From NCBI GenBank assembly GCA_016124385.1, contig WGNU01000002.1, positions 1 to 64,000 of the forward strand: a stretch of 64,000 bases of DNA, read 5' to 3'. The position numbers and the translations under genes were made by a program. The DNA comes from Alphaproteobacteria bacterium (GTDB lineage Bacteria; Pseudomonadota; Alphaproteobacteria; Micropepsales; Micropepsaceae). The notes beneath the pieces were generated by a model. It was not told where the DNA came from, did no database searches, and saw only the letters and a list, made by a program, of their open reading frames with translations. This document shows positions 8,407 to 17,342 of this stretch, in pieces (within the stretch, counting starts at the first letter, position 1; every line of letters starts with the position of its first letter).

Positions 8407-9284
8407 AACGGGCGTCGCTCTTCATCGCTTGCCTCTTATTTCTCGCAGGGTGCGACCAGTCGCGGCCAGGGCATTTTCAGGGCTACGGGGAGGCCGACTA
8501 TCTCTTCGTCGCGTCTGAAGAAAGCGGGCGCTTGCTGACCCTTGAAGTCCGGGAAGGCGACAAGGTGGAGGCCGGACAAGTTCTCTTCCAGCTCAACTCC
8601 GAGCGTATGCGCATCGCCGCACAGGGTGCCGCGGCCGCCGCCGAATCCGCTAAGGCGCGGGTCGATGCCTCCGGCGCGCTTTCCGAGGCGGTCCGTCAGG
8701 CGGAAGCCAACGCGGATCTGGCGAGCAAGACCTATTCCCGCAGCGAGACTCTCTTTGAACGGGGATTCGTCTCCAAGGCGCGGCTGGACGCGGATCGCGC
8801 AACGCTCGATGCCGCGCGCGCCGCCGTCGCCCAGGCGCAGGCCGAACGCGATGCGGCGGCGCGCAATCTCGGCGCGGTAAGAGCCGAGGCTGATCTTGCC
8901 GAGCAGCGCGTAAGCGACACAATCGTACGCGCGCCGCAGGCCGGCTCGGTCGAGCGTATCTATCACCGCCTCGGCGAGGTCGTAGCCGCCGGCACGCCTG
9001 TGCTGGCGTTGCTGCCGCCCGAGAATCTCAAAGTCCGCTTCTTCGTCCCGGAAGGCGAGCTCGCCGCGATCACTATCGGCGACAACGTGGGCCTCTCATG
9101 CGACGGCTGTGCAGAGGGGCTGAGGGGCCGCGTCACCTTCATCGAGACGGAGCCGCAATTCACGCCGCCGGTCATCTACAGTCTAGAAGAACGCGCGAAA
9201 CTGATGTTCCTCGTTGAGGCGAGACCAGAGACCGCCACTGGAATCCGACCGGGCCTCCCCGTGGATGTGCGGCTTTTTCCATGA
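8403..9284 (+). CDS. HlyD-family periplasmic adaptor lipoprotein
   Basis: A 293-residue membrane fusion protein. The signal peptide ends in a lipobox LAGC with Cys17, so it is probably a lipoprotein. A biotinyl-lipoyl-like half (LLTLEVREGDKVEAGQVLFQL) precedes an alanine-rich coiled coil (about 75-165), then the second lipoyl half (VRAPQAGSVERIYHRLGEVVAAGTPVL) and a beta-barrel. It would bridge the ABC permease to an outer membrane channel that is not encoded here. It overlaps tetR upstream and the ATPase gene downstream by four bases each, indicating translational coupling. Confidence 0.88.
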   Translation: MKRASLFIACLLFLAGCDQSRPGHFQGYGEADYLFVASEESGRLLTLEVREGDKVEAGQVLFQLNSERMRIAAQGAAAAAESAKARVDASGALSEAVRQAEANADLASKTYSRSETLFERGFVSKARLDADRATLDAARAAVAQAQAERDAAARNLGAVRAEADLAEQRVSDTIVRAPQAGSVERIYHRLGEVVAAGTPVLALLPPENLKVRFFVPEGELAAITIGDNVGLSCDGCAEGLRGRVTFIETEPQFTPPVIYSLEERAKLMFLVEARPETATGIRPGLPVDVRLFP

Positions 9285-10207
9285 ACGGTGAGTCTGTCAT
9301 CGATGTCCGTGGGCTGACCAAGCGGTTTGGCGGGCGCGTGGTCGTTGATGATTTCGCGTTGCGGGTGCCGCGCGGCGCCATCTACGGCTTCCTGGGGCCG
9401 AACGGTTCGGGTAAGACGACGACCATCCGCATGGTGTGCGGTCTGCTACGGCCGGACGAGGGCGAGGGCACGTGCCTGGGCCTTGATGTGCGCCAGGAGA
9501 GCGCCCTCATCAAGGAACGCGTCGGTTACATGACGCAGCGCTTCTCGCTCTACGAAGACATGTCGATCCGCGAGAATCTCGATTTCGTCGCGCGGCTCTA
9601 CGCCCTACCGGACAGGCGGCGTCGCGTGGAGGCGGCGCTCGGCGATCTCGGGTTGTCTGGGCGGGCGGAGCAATTGGCGGGCACGCTCTCGGGCGGTTGG
9701 AAGCAGCGCCTAGCCCTCGCAGCCTGCATGATCCACGAGCCCGAGTTGCTGCTGCTCGACGAACCGACGGCGGGCGTCGATCCCAAGGCGCGGCGCGATT
9801 TCTGGGACCAGATCCGCGCCTATGCAGCGCATGGTGTGACAACCCTCGTCTCGACGCACTACATGGATGAGGCGGTGCAGTGCGACCAAATCGCGTTCAT
9901 CGCCTATGGCAGGAAGCTCATCGACGCGCCGACGCGGGAGATTCCGGGCATCGTCGGCCTCCATGCCTGGCGCGTCACGGCGCCCGATCTGGATGCCGTG
10001 CAAGCGCGTCTGCGCGGCCACCCAGGCGTCGAGCTGACGGCGCGCTTCGGCGCCGATCTGCATGCCTGCGGCCTCGATCGGGAGGCACTTGATGCGGCCG
10101 TCGCCGTCATCCGTGACATGCCGGGCGTCGAGGTCACGCGCATCGAGGCGGGGCTCGAAGAGATCTTCATCCACCTGATGGCGCAGAGCACGGACGCGCT
10201 GCAATGA
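9281..10207 (+). CDS. ABC transporter ATP-binding protein
   Basis: A 308-residue ABC-2 type ATPase with Walker A GPNGSGKTT (39-47), Q-loop region (YMTQRFSLYEDMSIRENL), signature LSGGWKQRLAL, Walker B LLLLDEPTAGVD and H-loop STHYMDEA. The last ~80 residues form the C-terminal extension common in drug and polysaccharide exporters. There is one ATPase domain here, where E. coli YbhF has two. It overlaps the adaptor and permease genes by four bases each and would energise the single permease as a homodimer. Confidence 0.93.
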   Translation: MNGESVIDVRGLTKRFGGRVVVDDFALRVPRGAIYGFLGPNGSGKTTTIRMVCGLLRPDEGEGTCLGLDVRQESALIKERVGYMTQRFSLYEDMSIRENLDFVARLYALPDRRRRVEAALGDLGLSGRAEQLAGTLSGGWKQRLALAACMIHEPELLLLDEPTAGVDPKARRDFWDQIRAYAAHGVTTLVSTHYMDEAVQCDQIAFIAYGRKLIDAPTREIPGIVGLHAWRVTAPDLDAVQARLRGHPGVELTARFGADLHACGLDREALDAAVAVIRDMPGVEVTRIEAGLEEIFIHLMAQSTDALQ

Positions 10208-11358
10208 GGAACCGCCGACGGCAAAGCGAACGCTTCTCATGGTCGCGCGTTACCGCTGTATTCCTGAAGGAACTCGTCCAGATGCGCCGCGACCGGCTCA
10301 CCTTTGCGATCATGGTGATGATGCCGGTGCTCCAGCTCCTCCTCTTCGGTTACGCGATCAACAACGATCCGCGGCATCTGGCGACGGTCGTCGAACTGCG
10401 TGAGGACGGCCCGCTCACCCGCGCCTTTCTCGCAGGACTGCGCCTTTCGAGCTATTTCGATATCATCGCCGTCGTTCGCTACGAGGGGGAAGGCGATCAA
10501 TGGATCCGGTCGGGCTCGGCGACGTTTCTCATCGTCGTGCCTGAGGGCTTCGAGACCCGGTTGGTGAGGGGCGAGCGACCGCAGATCCTGATCGCCGCCG
10601 ATGCAAGCGATCCGGTCGCGGCGGGGGGCGCATTGGGCGCGGCCAACGAGATCGCGCGCCGCAGTTTCGCGCCCCTTCTGGTAGGCCCGTTGCTGCCTCT
10701 CGCGACGAAGGCGCCACCCTACGACATCGTCATTCACCGGCGCTTCAACCCAGCGGCGGAGACCTCTTTCAACATCGTGCCAGGACTGCTGGGCGTCATC
10801 CTCACGATGACGATGGTGATGATCACCTCGATCGCACTGACGCGGGAGTTCGAGCGCGGCACGATGGAGACGTTGCTGGCGACGCCGCTCCGTCCGGCCG
10901 AAGTGATGATCGGAAAAACGACGCCTTACATCCTGGTCGGTGCGATGCAGACCGTGCTCGTGCTCGTCGCGGGCGCGCTGCTTTTTCAAATTCCCTTTTC
11001 AGGTTCGTTCGATGCCCTGCTCATGGGCGTTGGGATCTTCATCTTCGCCAATCTGATGCTCGGCTATCTCATTTCCACGGTTGCGCGTACGCAGATGCAG
11101 GCGATGCAGATGACATTCTTCGTCTTCTTGCCTTCGATCCTGCTTTCCGGGTTCATGTTTCCGTTCCGCGCTATGCCGTGGTGGGCACAGATGATCGGCG
11201 AAGCCCTGCCGCTGACTCACTTCCTGCGAATCGTGCGCGAGACGATCCTGAAGGGCGCCAGCTTTTCAGGGATCGCAGATGATCTGGTCCCACTCCTGGC
11301 CATCCTCGTCGCCTTGACGAGTCTCGCGATGATGCGGTTCCGCCGGACGCTCGACTAG
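10204..11358 (+). CDS. ABC-2 type permease
   Basis: A 384-residue inner membrane protein of the YbhS/YbhR/YhhJ type. One N-terminal membrane segment (MVMMPVLQLLLFGYAI) is followed by a large periplasmic region (about 55-190), then five more hydrophobic segments including GVILTMTMVMITSIAL, YILVGAMQTVLVLVAGALL and the ABC-2 signature area TREFERGTMETLLATPL. It is the last gene of the tetR operon and ends convergently, overlapping the next gene by four bases. Confidence 0.9.
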   Translation: MRNRRRQSERFSWSRVTAVFLKELVQMRRDRLTFAIMVMMPVLQLLLFGYAINNDPRHLATVVELREDGPLTRAFLAGLRLSSYFDIIAVVRYEGEGDQWIRSGSATFLIVVPEGFETRLVRGERPQILIAADASDPVAAGGALGAANEIARRSFAPLLVGPLLPLATKAPPYDIVIHRRFNPAAETSFNIVPGLLGVILTMTMVMITSIALTREFERGTMETLLATPLRPAEVMIGKTTPYILVGAMQTVLVLVAGALLFQIPFSGSFDALLMGVGIFIFANLMLGYLISTVARTQMQAMQMTFFVFLPSILLSGFMFPFRAMPWWAQMIGEALPLTHFLRIVRETILKGASFSGIADDLVPLLAILVALTSLAMMRFRRTLD

Positions 11359-11786
11359 GTCGGCGAGGGCGGCAGATCCGGATCGGGGCAGGGGAAGTTG
11401 GTCGCGAGGACCCCTTCGATCAGTGCTGCCGCCGTTCCATCGAGCAGTTTCTGATTGCCGGAAGCGCCATTGACCACGAGCTTGGCAAGATCAGGAAACG
11501 AGATGAAATCGGGCATGCGATAGCAGGGCCCGTTAGCAGGTACGACATCGCCGCGCAGCATCGCCTGGAAACGCTCTTCGTCGGCCTCTTTCGAGCTCTG
11601 AAAAAACTCGATGAAGAAACTGCGGCACGCATGCGTCTTGGATTGCGGCGTGAGGAGATAGTTCTCGCAGCTCTGAACGAGGTGCTCGCCCCTCTCGATG
11701 ACGTCAGGCAGATCCTGTGCGCCCGCGGGCCACCCCGCCAGCACCGTAAGCATCACGAGCCAGACGGCCCTCCCTTTGACGCGCAT
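11355..11786 (-). CDS. Secreted Rap1a/Tai-like small protein
   Basis: A 143-residue protein with a signal peptide (WLVMLTVLAGWPAGAQ). The mature part has the spacing seen in Rap1a/Tai-type proteins: SCENY near the N-terminus, ACRSFFIEFF in the middle, and a C-terminal segment ending in FPCP after LLDGTAAALIEGVLATN. Four mature cysteines could form two disulfides. Known Rap1a/Tai members are periplasmic immunity proteins for type VI amidase effectors, but no effector lies nearby and many alphaproteobacterial relatives have no known role. The assignment rests on pattern only. Confidence 0.55.
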   Translation of the reverse strand: MRVKGRAVWLVMLTVLAGWPAGAQDLPDVIERGEHLVQSCENYLLTPQSKTHACRSFFIEFFQSSKEADEERFQAMLRGDVVPANGPCYRMPDFISFPDLAKLVVNGASGNQKLLDGTAAALIEGVLATNFPCPDPDLPPSPT

Positions 11787-11917
11787 GCCGTCCGCCCTCC
11801 CGGTTCTTCGCTGCCTTCATTCGGGCAGGGGACCCTAGCGTGCTCTGCCGCACTTCGAAAGGCGTTCCGGCGATTGTTTGCTCTCTTGCCCGCCCATGAT
11901 TAATCCTTCGCCTTGCC

Positions 11918-12547
11918 ATGCTCGATGCCGCGCTACGCCCTTGGATCGATCCCCCGCTCGCGGTCGCAGCGCGGCAGGCGATCCGCCTTGGGCTGACGGC
12001 AGACGGCGCCACCGCACTCGGATTCGTGATCGGCATCGGCGCGGTTCCCTTCATCGCGGCCGAGCACTACGGCCCCGCGGCCGGCCTCATCCTTCTGTCG
12101 CGCTTTTTCGACGGGCTGGACGGCGCGATCGCGCGTCAGACGCGGATTACGGATCGCGGAGGCTTCCTCGACATTTCGCTCGACTTCATCGGGTACGCGC
12201 TGATCGTCTTTGCGTTCGCGCTGGCGCGGCCGGACGCGAACGCGCTGGCGGCCGCGTTCCTGCTCTTCTCCTTTATGGGAACGGGCGCGACGTTCCTGGC
12301 CTTCGCGGTGGTCGCGACGAAGCGGGGCGTGACGAGCGATCTGCGCGGCGCGAAATCCTTCTACTATCTGGGCGGACTCACTGAGGGGACGGAGACGATC
12401 GCCGCGTTCCTTCTTGCCTGCGCGCTTCCGGATGCGTTCCCTTGGATCGCGATCGTCTTTGGCGTGATGTGTCTCGTGACGACCGGCACGCGTCTCGCGA
12501 TGGGCTGGACGCTCTTCGCCGACCCGGCGGCCCGCGACCATGAGTGA
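11918..12547 (+). CDS. CDP-alcohol phosphatidyltransferase family protein
   Basis: A 209-residue membrane enzyme with the CDP-OH-PT signature DGLDGAIAR followed by a GxxxDxxxD element (GGFLDISLD). The spacing between AR and that element is seven residues, one fewer than the eight I recall for PgsA. About five hydrophobic segments are visible. It would transfer a phosphatidyl group from CDP-diacylglycerol to an alcohol that cannot be identified from sequence. The ATG at 11918 lacks a strong ribosome site. Its stop overlaps the ThiO-like start by eight bases. Confidence 0.85.
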   Translation: MLDAALRPWIDPPLAVAARQAIRLGLTADGATALGFVIGIGAVPFIAAEHYGPAAGLILLSRFFDGLDGAIARQTRITDRGGFLDISLDFIGYALIVFAFALARPDANALAAAFLLFSFMGTGATFLAFAVVATKRGVTSDLRGAKSFYYLGGLTEGTETIAAFLLACALPDAFPWIAIVFGVMCLVTTGTRLAMGWTLFADPAARDHE

Positions 12548-13634
12548 CGTCCTCATTCTCGGCGGCGGGATCGCGGGGCTTTCGATCGCGCGCGCGCTGA
12601 CGGCGGGGGGCGCGAGCGTCACCGTGCTCGATCGCGCGGCGCCGGGCGGCCCCGCGAGCCGCGCGGCGGCGGGCATGCTTGCGCCGCATGCCGAGTTCGA
12701 CGACGAGGACGATCCCTTGCGCGCGTTCGCGCTCGCGGCGCGCGCCGGCTGGCACGACTATGCTGGCGCGCTCGAGACGGAGACGGGCACCGCCATCGGC
12801 TACAATGCGAGCGGCGCGATCCTCATCGCGAACGATCAGGCTGAACGCGCGCGCCATATCGCGTTCGCGCGCCGCCATCCGCAGGAGGCGCAATGGCTGA
12901 ACGCGGGCGAGGCGCGGCACCGCGAGCCCGCGCTCGCGCCCGATGTCGAGGGCGCGCTGCTGCTCGTGCATGAAGGGCACGTCAACAATCACCTCCTGGT
13001 CGAGGCGCTGACGAGGGCGTGCGCCAACGCAGGCGTTCGCATCCATCGCACGAACGCGACGCCGATCGTGCAGGTGGAAGCCGCGCGGATCGCGCGGGTC
13101 GATTGCGACGGCATCGTCTGGCGGCCCGATGTCGTCATCGTGGCGGCGGGCGCGTGGTCGGGCTCGATCGAGGGCTTGCCGGCGGACGCGCAGATCCCGG
13201 TGCGCCCGGTCAAGGGCGAGATGATCGCGGTCGCCGCCGGCACGCGGCCGCTGCGCCATCTCGTCTGGCGGGCGGGAACCTATCTCGTCGGGCGCGCGGG
13301 ATTGCCGCTCGCGATCGGCGCGACGGTCGAGGACGCGGGGTTCGATGACCGTCTCAATCCCCAATCGGCGCGCCAGCTCTTCGAGGCCGCCAAGCGCGCG
13401 GCGCCGGCCGCGATCGGGCCCGAGATCGTCGATCATTGGTGCGGCTTTCGGCCGGGAACGCCCGATGGTTTGCCGGCGATCGGGCGCGGCAAACTGGACA
13501 ATCTCATCTTCGCGACGGGGCAATATCGCAACGGCGTTCTCTTCGCGCCCAGCATCGCAGGGCTTATCGCGCGGCTCATCCTCAGCGATGATGACGCCGC
13601 GCTGCCCGCGGCGTTCTCGCCGCTGCGTTTCTGA
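12540..13634 (+). CDS. thiO: Glycine oxidase-like FAD enzyme (ThiO)
   Basis: A 364-residue DAO-fold oxidoreductase with the Rossmann motif LILGGGIAGLSIARAL. Typical ThiO blocks are ASRAAAGMLAPHAEF, HVNNHLLVEAL, HWCGFRPGTPDGLPAIG and the end motif GQYRNGVLFAPSIA. ThiO oxidises glycine to iminoglycine for the thiazole half of thiamine. No other thiamine gene is in the window, and it is instead coupled to the phosphatidyltransferase gene, so another amine substrate is possible. Confidence 0.8.
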   Translation: MSDVLILGGGIAGLSIARALTAGGASVTVLDRAAPGGPASRAAAGMLAPHAEFDDEDDPLRAFALAARAGWHDYAGALETETGTAIGYNASGAILIANDQAERARHIAFARRHPQEAQWLNAGEARHREPALAPDVEGALLLVHEGHVNNHLLVEALTRACANAGVRIHRTNATPIVQVEAARIARVDCDGIVWRPDVVIVAAGAWSGSIEGLPADAQIPVRPVKGEMIAVAAGTRPLRHLVWRAGTYLVGRAGLPLAIGATVEDAGFDDRLNPQSARQLFEAAKRAAPAAIGPEIVDHWCGFRPGTPDGLPAIGRGKLDNLIFATGQYRNGVLFAPSIAGLIARLILSDDDAALPAAFSPLRF

Positions 13635-13643
13635 AAGGCCGCC

Positions 13644-14810
13644 ATGGATTTCACCCTGAACGAAACCCAGCTCGCGATCCGCGATCAGGTGGAGCGGCTG
13701 TGCCGCGATTTCGATCTCGCTTATTGGGCGGCGCGCGACGACGACGGGACGTTTCCCGATGCCTTCGTCGCCGCGATCGCCAAGGCCGGACTTCTGGGCA
13801 TCGCGATGCCGGTCGAAGTGGGCGGAAGCGGGCTCGGCGTCACGGAGGCGGCGATCCTGATGGAGGCGGTGGCGCGCTCCGGCGCGGGGCTCTCGGGCGC
13901 TTCGGCCATCCACATCAACCTCTTCGGGCCGATGCCGATCGTCGTTTTCGGGACGCCCGAGCAGAAGGCGCGGTTCCTGCCGCCCCTGATCGCGGGCGAA
14001 GAGCGATGCTGCTTCGGCGTCACCGAGCCCAATACCGGCCTCGATACGACGCGGCTCAAAACGCGCGCGGTCCGCGAGGGCGACCACTACATCGTCAGTG
14101 GTCAGAAGATCTGGACCTCGACCGCCCAGACGGCCCGAAAGATCCTTCTCATCGCCCGCACGAAACCGATCGAGCAATGCGCCCAGCCGGCCGACGGCCT
14201 TAGCCTGTTCTACACGGATCTCGACACCCGTTACGTCGAGGTCCGTGAGATTCCCAAGATGGGGAGGAAGGCCGTCGATTCCAATATGCTGTTCATCGAT
14301 GGCCTCAAAATTCCCGCGCGCGACCTGATCGGCGAGGAGGGCAAGGGCTTTCGCTATCTGCTGCACGGGCTGAACCCGGAACGCATCCTCATCGCCTCGG
14401 AGGCGATCGGGGTGGGGCGGGCGGCCCTTGCGATGGCGAGCGAGTACGCGCGCACACGGATCGTCTTCGACCGGCCGATCGGGCAGAACCAGGCGATCCA
14501 GCACCCGCTTGCGCAGCGCTATGCTGAGTTGGAGGCGGCCTCGCTCATGACGTTCAAGGCGGCGAGCCTCTACGATGCGGGCGAGCCCTGCGGCATCGAG
14601 GCGAACGCGGCCAAGTATTTGGCGGCTGAGGCGGGCTATCATGCCTGCGAGACGGCGGTGATGACGCATGGCGGCATGGGGTACGCGAAGGAATTCCACG
14701 TCGAGCGGCTGTTCCGCGAGGTGCTGATCGCGCGGATCGCGCCGGTGAGCCGCGAACTGATCCTTTCCTTCATCGCCGAGCGCGCGCTCGGCATGCCCAA
14801 ATCCTATTGA
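13644..14810 (+). CDS. Acyl-CoA dehydrogenase family protein
   Basis: A 388-residue FAD enzyme with three ACAD domains. The N-terminal helical domain spans about 1-120, a beta domain includes CCFGVTEPNTGLDTTRLKTRA and GQKIWTSTAQ, and the C-terminal helices include YARTRIVFDRPIGQNQAIQHPLA and MTHGGMGYAKEFHVERLFREV. It would alpha,beta-dehydrogenate an acyl-CoA. It lies nine bases after the thiO-like gene and probably belongs to the same operon. It ends convergently with the FAD monooxygenase gene, overlapping by seven bases. Confidence 0.92.
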   Translation: MDFTLNETQLAIRDQVERLCRDFDLAYWAARDDDGTFPDAFVAAIAKAGLLGIAMPVEVGGSGLGVTEAAILMEAVARSGAGLSGASAIHINLFGPMPIVVFGTPEQKARFLPPLIAGEERCCFGVTEPNTGLDTTRLKTRAVREGDHYIVSGQKIWTSTAQTARKILLIARTKPIEQCAQPADGLSLFYTDLDTRYVEVREIPKMGRKAVDSNMLFIDGLKIPARDLIGEEGKGFRYLLHGLNPERILIASEAIGVGRAALAMASEYARTRIVFDRPIGQNQAIQHPLAQRYAELEAASLMTFKAASLYDAGEPCGIEANAAKYLAAEAGYHACETAVMTHGGMGYAKEFHVERLFREVLIARIAPVSRELILSFIAERALGMPKSY

Positions 14811-15988
14811 GGCGGCAGGCGGTAAAGGCGGGGCGCGAATTGCACGCGCCCGGCCAGCGTCTTGCGCATCATCGTGCCCGTGAGCGGCAGCGCGCAGAGG
14901 GGCCCGAGGAAGGCATCGCGTAGGCCCGGCAGCACACGGCCGTCCGTCTGGAAGGCGGGGGTCAGCCAGCGCGAGGCGAGCTGATAATAATTCGTGTGCG
15001 GACGGCGCGTGCGCTCGTAGCGGGCAAGCGCCGCATCGAGGGCGGTTTTTTCGCCGCTGAGGCCCGTCAGGCACCGCGCGAGCTCCAGGGCATCCAGGAG
15101 CGCCAGATTGGCGCCCTGGCCCAATTGCGGGCTCGTGCCGTGGGCCGCATCGCCGATGAGGAGGACGCGGCCGCTCGCCCAGCGGTTGAGGCGCACGTCG
15201 CGGTAGGTCGCCGGCGTTAGCTGGTCATGCTCCGTGATCTGATCGAGGAGGGGTTCGAGCGCCGGCCAATGGGCCAGCACCGTGTCCCTCCATTGCTTCA
15301 GCGGCGCGGCCTTGAAGGCGTCTACCGCGTCGCGGCGCAGGCTCCAAAACAGCGCGACGCGCGGCGGCGTGCCGCCGATCGGAAGGACGCCGATCATCAG
15401 CGCGCCGCCGGCGAGGATCTGGCGGAGGCGCCCCTGGAAGGCGCTCTCCGCGTCGTCCAGCGCGATCCAGAGCGCGCCCCAGGGATTGAGCGGCGCGCGG
15501 GCCTTCGGGAACAGCCGCTCGCGCAGGCCCGCGTGAGCGCCCTCGGCGATGACGACGAGATCAACCGGCCGATCGAGGCCCGGGAGGAGCGGGGCCCCCG
15601 GATCTTGGATCGTCTCGATGGCGCGGCCGAGGTGGAGCGCGACAGGCGCCGCGCGCACGGCCTCATGCAGCACGCCGAACAGGCTCGCGCGGTGGATGCC
15701 GAGGCCGAAGGCGTCAGGGCCCCTCCCGTCATAGGCAAGGTCGAGGACCTTGCGGCCGCGCGCCGTGTGGGCGATCAGCCGCTCGATCCGCGCGCCGGCC
15801 GCGACGACGGGCTCCAGAAGCCCCAGCCGAGCGAGCGCCTCCTGGCCCGTCGGCTGGAGGAGGAGGCCCGCGCCCAGCGGGCGGGGCGTCTCGAAGCGTT
15901 CATGGAGAGAGACCGCGTGGCCCGTCCGGCTGAGCGCGAGGGCGGCGCTCAAGCCCGCGGTCCCGGCCCCGATGATGGCGATGCGCAT
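14804..15988 (-). CDS. FAD-dependent monooxygenase (PHBH fold, UbiH-like)
   Basis: A 394-residue group A flavoprotein monooxygenase. It has the N-terminal dinucleotide motif IAIIGAGTAGLSAALAL and the C-terminal FAD motif LLIGDAAHGTSPQLGQGANLALLDALEL. It would hydroxylate an aromatic or quinone-like substrate with NAD(P)H. The ATG at 15988 follows GAGGAAG; the open frame extends to 16432 without coding character. No cofactor or pathway gene nearby identifies the substrate. Confidence 0.87.
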   Translation of the reverse strand: MRIAIIGAGTAGLSAALALSRTGHAVSLHERFETPRPLGAGLLLQPTGQEALARLGLLEPVVAAGARIERLIAHTARGRKVLDLAYDGRGPDAFGLGIHRASLFGVLHEAVRAAPVALHLGRAIETIQDPGAPLLPGLDRPVDLVVIAEGAHAGLRERLFPKARAPLNPWGALWIALDDAESAFQGRLRQILAGGALMIGVLPIGGTPPRVALFWSLRRDAVDAFKAAPLKQWRDTVLAHWPALEPLLDQITEHDQLTPATYRDVRLNRWASGRVLLIGDAAHGTSPQLGQGANLALLDALELARCLTGLSGEKTALDAALARYERTRRPHTNYYQLASRWLTPAFQTDGRVLPGLRDAFLGPLCALPLTGTMMRKTLAGRVQFAPRLYRLPPQ

Positions 15989-16079
15989 CGTCTTCCTCAG
16001 CCGCCCGGCGGCGCGGGTTGACGCGCGGCCACGCGCGCGCAGTCTAGCGCCGCCGCGCCCGCAGGGGCGCCCCCGATGG

Positions 16080-16508
16080 ATGCGACAGATGAGCCCTCCC
16101 TTCCTTCTCGATCCGCGCCTTGAGGCCGACACGGCGGCGGTGGGCGATCTCGCGCTCTGCCGGGTGCTGCTCATGAACGATGCGCGGTTCCCCTGGATCA
16201 TCCTGGTGCCGCGCCGGGCGGGGCTCACCGAATGGTTCGATATGCCGGCGGAGGAGGCGCGCCTCGCGCATGAGGAAACGCTCATGGCCGCAAGGGCGCT
16301 CAAGGCGATGACGGGCGCGCGCAAGATGAACATCGCCGCGCTCGGCAACATGGTCGCGCAATTGCACATCCACGTGGTCGCGCGGACCGAGGACGACGCC
16401 GCTTGGCCGGGGCCCGTGTGGGGTGCCGGCACGCGGGTTCTTTACGATTTGGCAACCCTCACCAAGCGGCGGGAGGCCGTGGCACGGGCTTTGAGTGTCT
16501 CTCCTTGA
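16080..16508 (+). CDS. HIT domain protein
   Basis: A 142-residue histidine-triad family protein. The active-site region reads NMVAQLHIHVVAR, so the first His of the HxHxH triad is Gln; as I recall, this Q-L-H-x-H form is usual for alphaproteobacterial members. It continues with DDAAWPGPVWG, also typical. Family members hydrolyse nucleotide phosphoramidates or related bonds. Start codons at 16080 and 16089 are both possible; neither has a clear ribosome site. It overlaps the start region of the transglycosylase gene. Confidence 0.8.
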   Translation: MRQMSPPFLLDPRLEADTAAVGDLALCRVLLMNDARFPWIILVPRRAGLTEWFDMPAEEARLAHEETLMAARALKAMTGARKMNIAALGNMVAQLHIHVVARTEDDAAWPGPVWGAGTRVLYDLATLTKRREAVARALSVSP

Positions 16509-16518
16509 GGAGAGCTTC

Positions 16519-17328
16519 ATGATCCCCCATTTCGACCCCCTATCCCGGCCGAGTGTTACCCAGACCATCGCCACCGCCGCCGAGCGGACGGGGGCCGATT
16601 TCGGCTTCATGCTGGCGACGGCAACGCGCGAGAGCGGGCTTGATCCTGAAGCGAAAGCAAGGACTTCGAGCGCGACGGGGCTCTTCCAGTTCATCGAGCA
16701 GACCTGGCTCGCCATGATCGACCGCTATGGCGAGAAGCATGGGCTTCCGGGCGAGGCGGAGGCCGTTACCCGGAACGCGTCCGGGCGGTACGTCGTTGCC
16801 GACCCGGCCCAGCGCCAGGCAATTCTTGCCCTGCGCAAGGACCCCGCGCTCGCGAGCCTGATGGCGGGCGAGCTGGCGGAGGAGAACCGGCGCTATCTCG
16901 AGGGCAAGCTCGACCGGGCGGTGACGCCGGGCGAGACGTACGCCGCGCATTTCCTGGGGCCGGCCGGGGCGCGCACGCTCATCGAGGCGGCGGAGCGCGA
17001 TCCTTCTGGCGCGGCGGCCGATCTTTTTCCGGCGGCGGCGGCCTCCAACCGCTCGATCTTCTATGACCGCGCCGGCAATCCGCGCAGCCTTGCGGACGTC
17101 TATCAGCGCGTGACGCGCCTCCCCGATGTCGAGAGCACGCCCGCGCCCGCGCCCGCGCCCCGGGCCGCGACGCAGATCGCCGAGGCGGGCGCGACCTTCG
17201 CCGTCGTGCGCAGCGGCACCGGCGCCTATGGTCCGCCGACGCTCCACCTCACGCCCCAGGTGATCGACATCCTCGCCTCGCTGGGCGGGGATCTCTTCGG
17301 CCCCAATCTGCGCGGCCGCGAGGCGTGA
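16519..17328 (+). CDS. Lytic transglycosylase (SLT domain)
   Basis: A 269-residue protein with a goose-lysozyme-like SLT domain. The catalytic Glu is in ATATRESGLDPEAKA, followed by SSATGLFQFIEQTW and later TYAAHFLGPAGARTLI. It cleaves peptidoglycan glycan strands. A proline/alanine linker (PAPAPAPRAA) precedes the C-terminus. The ATG at 16519 is preceded by GAGGAGAG. No obvious signal peptide is present, which is odd for a periplasmic enzyme; relatives of this type are sometimes flagellar or T4SS-associated. The next gene is a DUF2336 protein with a CtrA-like box. Confidence 0.82.
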   Translation: MIPHFDPLSRPSVTQTIATAAERTGADFGFMLATATRESGLDPEAKARTSSATGLFQFIEQTWLAMIDRYGEKHGLPGEAEAVTRNASGRYVVADPAQRQAILALRKDPALASLMAGELAEENRRYLEGKLDRAVTPGETYAAHFLGPAGARTLIEAAERDPSGAAADLFPAAAASNRSIFYDRAGNPRSLADVYQRVTRLPDVESTPAPAPAPRAATQIAEAGATFAVVRSGTGAYGPPTLHLTPQVIDILASLGGDLFGPNLRGREA

Positions 17329-17342
17329 ACGGGCGGGCGGTC

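Noticed and set aside
12378-15074. 898-residue open frame on the minus strand
   Set aside because: Antisense shadow of the ThiO-like and acyl-CoA dehydrogenase genes; Arg/Asp-rich with no family motifs.
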